From: Microbulbifer sediminum
GTDB lineage: Bacteria; Pseudomonadota; Gammaproteobacteria; Pseudomonadales; Cellvibrionaceae
Direction of reading: 5' to 3'
DNA length: 64,000 bases
Assembly (NCBI RefSeq): GCF_021729035.1
Contig: NZ_JAJSAP010000011.1
Coordinates: 1,419 to 65,418 of the forward strand
In this document: positions 62,380-64,000 of the stretch, piece by piece
Numbering within the stretch: position 1 is the first letter of the stretch
How the letters are laid out: each line of letters begins with the position of its first letter
Program-made: the position numbers and the translations under genes
The notes under the pieces: generated by a model
Seen by the model: the letters and a program-made list of their open reading frames with translations, nothing else
Database searches by the model: none
What the model was told of the DNA's origin: nothing

Positions 62380-64000
62380 ATGAAGATTCCCAGCCTGTCC
62401 AGAATTGCCCGGCCCGCGGCCCTGCTGGCCGCCTTGTTCTCACTTTCCGCGTGCGACGACACTGAGGTGGCAGCCGTATCGGACCTGGACCTGCGGCAGA
62501 AAATTGCCCAGAAGATCATGCTGGACCTGCGTTATTACTGTGGGACGACCAACCGCGGAGATGGCATGCGGGAGAACTGCCGGCAACCGGTCACCGAGCT
62601 GCCGCCGGAATTGGGGGACTTGATTGCCCGCAACAGCCTGGGGGGGGTGATCCTGTTTGCCGATAACCTGCGGGACAGCGGCCAGATGGTGCGGCTGAAT
62701 CACGCATTGCAACGGGCGGCACTTGAATCTGCTACCGGCTGGCCGCTGCTGCTGGGGATAGACCAGGAAGGGGGGCGCGTGAATCGCCTGCCCCGCAATG
62801 AGAGTGCGGCATTTGCCGGCAATATGGCCATCGGTGCCACCTACCCGAAGCACGGTGATGTGTTCGCGCGCCAGACCGCCCTGGCCATGGCAGAGCAGCT
62901 GAAGGTACTGGGGTTCAATGTCAATTTTGCCCCCACGGTGGATGTGAACAGCAACCCGGATAACCCGGTGATCAATGTCCGTTCCTATTCCGAGGATCCA
63001 CAGGTGGTGGCGGAGCTGGGGACTGCCAGCGTGCAGGCTTTCCAGCAGGGCGGTATTGCCGCAACCCTGAAGCATTTTCCCGGCCACGGTGATACCTCGG
63101 TCGACAGCCACACCGGGCTGCCGCGGGTTGAGCGCAGCCGGCAGCAAGCACGGGCCACGGACCTGCTGCCATTCCGGCATGTGATCGGCGCCGCTGCGCC
63201 GGCACTGACCATGACCGCGCATATCCAGTACCCGGCACTGGATGACAGCACTCTGGTTGCGAAAAGCGGTGAGGAAATCGTCGTGCCCGCCACCCTGTCA
63301 CGGAAAATCCTCACCGGAATTCTGCGGGACGAATACGATTATCAGGGGCTCATCATTACCGATTCCCTGCATATGGCCGGTATCAGCCACTACTTCACCC
63401 CGGAAGAGGCGGTGGTGCGCACTTTCGCCGCCGGTGCGGATATTGCCCTGATGCCGATCAAGGTGCGTTTCCCTGAGGACCTGGAAAAGCTGGACCAGCT
63501 GATCACCGACGTGGTGGCGGCAGTGGAGCGGGGCGAGCTGTCCCTGGCGGAAATTGATGCTTCGATCGACCGCATTGCCGCCCTCAAGCGGCGTGTGATC
63601 GATCGCGACTGGATTGGTGCGGGGGAGCGGGAGAAAGTCGCCGCGGCGCGACAGGTAATGGCCAGCCCGGGGCACCGGACAATTGCCCGTGAGCTGGCCG
63701 GTGCGGCGCTCAGCGCCATTTACCCGGTCGAGGCCGGGACGCTGCCGGTGATCGACCAGGGGGTGCAGACCATCCAGGTTGTCGCCCCATCGGAGGAGGT
63801 GGGCCAGGCTTTTCGCCTTTCGCTGGAGGCGGTTACCCGTGCCCGGATCGAGATAGTGCCACCGCAGGAAGCAGCGGCGCGGATCGGGAACCAACTCGCC
63901 GACCTGGTGATTGTCGCCAGCATTGTGCCCGGTGAGAGTGCGGTGGAATGGGGTGGCATGGAAGACCTCCCGGGGATGCGCCGTGTGCGCTTGCCGGTGC
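62380..64000 (+). CDS. Glycoside hydrolase family 3 lipoprotein (beta-N-acetylhexosaminidase-like), partial
   Basis: An open frame that runs off the right edge (540 codons seen). MKIPSLSRIARPAALLAALF starts a lipoprotein signal with lipobox LSAC (Cys25), Asp following. The GH3 barrel has LLLGIDQEGGRVNRL, VNFAPTVDVNSNPDNPV and KHFPGHGDTSVDSHTGLP (231 onward; the His is the NagZ-type acid/base). The predicted nucleophile Asp328 is in IITDSLHMAGI. These are NagZ/hexosaminidase-type features. The lipid anchor would place it in the envelope, acting on chitin or peptidoglycan sugars, unlike cytosolic NagZ. A further C-terminal domain is being entered at the edge. Confidence 0.88.
   Translation, partial: MKIPSLSRIARPAALLAALFSLSACDDTEVAAVSDLDLRQKIAQKIMLDLRYYCGTTNRGDGMRENCRQPVTELPPELGDLIARNSLGGVILFADNLRDSGQMVRLNHALQRAALESATGWPLLLGIDQEGGRVNRLPRNESAAFAGNMAIGATYPKHGDVFARQTALAMAEQLKVLGFNVNFAPTVDVNSNPDNPVINVRSYSEDPQVVAELGTASVQAFQQGGIAATLKHFPGHGDTSVDSHTGLPRVERSRQQARATDLLPFRHVIGAAAPALTMTAHIQYPALDDSTLVAKSGEEIVVPATLSRKILTGILRDEYDYQGLIITDSLHMAGISHYFTPEEAVVRTFAAGADIALMPIKVRFPEDLEKLDQLITDVVAAVERGELSLAEIDASIDRIAALKRRVIDRDWIGAGEREKVAAARQVMASPGHRTIARELAGAALSAIYPVEAGTLPVIDQGVQTIQVVAPSEEVGQAFRLSLEAVTRARIEIVPPQEAAARIGNQLADLVIVASIVPGESAVEWGGMEDLPGMRRVRLPV

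Overview
The window is about 64 kb of GC-rich chromosome from a gammaproteobacterium, most probably a marine Cellvibrionales-type organism such as Microbulbifer. That assignment is an inference from gene content: EpmC-type EF-P hydroxylase, PdxB, DusC, TrmL, GcvR, QueF of the long type, FldB, YheU and Na+-pumping OadGAB. It was not confirmed by any search. Genes are densely packed housekeeping and accessory genes. There are no CRISPR arrays, no intact insertion sequences and no prophage.

Layout. 1-440: two tandem copies of a structured repeat, a terminator and tRNA-Arg(ACG). 0.8-6.4 kb: an FtsH-type protease, then a minus-strand run dusC-polX-fpg. 6.6-10.1 kb: oadGAB decarboxylase pump. 10.1-13.4 kb: a secreted beta-propeller protein and a decayed gene. 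13.7-17.6 kb: djlA, bolA, ompW, mmsA. 17.8-28.5 kb: recQ, small envelope proteins, a glutaminyl cyclase, the mnmC-fldB-trmL set, gcvR, an exported methyltransferase, yheU and tusA. 29.5-34.2 kb: a five-gene operon (epmC, exonuclease, pdxB, NAD-kinase-like, methyltransferase) in which every junction overlaps by 4 nt. 34.3-37.2 kb: alaA, msrB and neighbours. 37.3-37.9 kb: tRNA-Glu/Gly/Glu/Gly. 38-46.7 kb: patatin, a YadG/YadH-type ABC exporter, queF, HdeD-like, hydrolase, class III cyclase, nitroreductase. 46.9-47.4 kb: tRNA-Ser(GGA) followed by two more copies of the structured repeat. 47.4-51.8 kb: RND efflux pair. 52.2-54.2 kb: SOS-controlled umuDC. 55-61.8 kb: a six-gene operon combining a cation/proton antiporter, an AaeB/AaeX/AaeA-type aromatic-acid exporter, an outer-membrane factor and a two-TM ion channel. 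It abuts a truncated BCCT transporter remnant. 62.4 kb to the end: a GH3 lipoprotein that runs off the window.

Two observations stand out. First, a multi-hairpin repeat lies directly behind the terminators of two unrelated tRNA genes, always in the same orientation. It is tandemly duplicated at each locus and shows paired base changes in its stems. Second, the UmuD protein appears to contain a second, degenerate S24-peptidase module inserted after the cleavage site, as if a UmuD dimer had been fused. Its ATG lies inside a consensus LexA box, so its transcript may be leaderless.

Several genes act on tRNA, mostly on the wobble base (trmL, mnmC, tusA, queF, plus dusC). Others are concerned with DNA repair (polX, fpg-like, recQ, exonuclease, umuDC) and with efflux.
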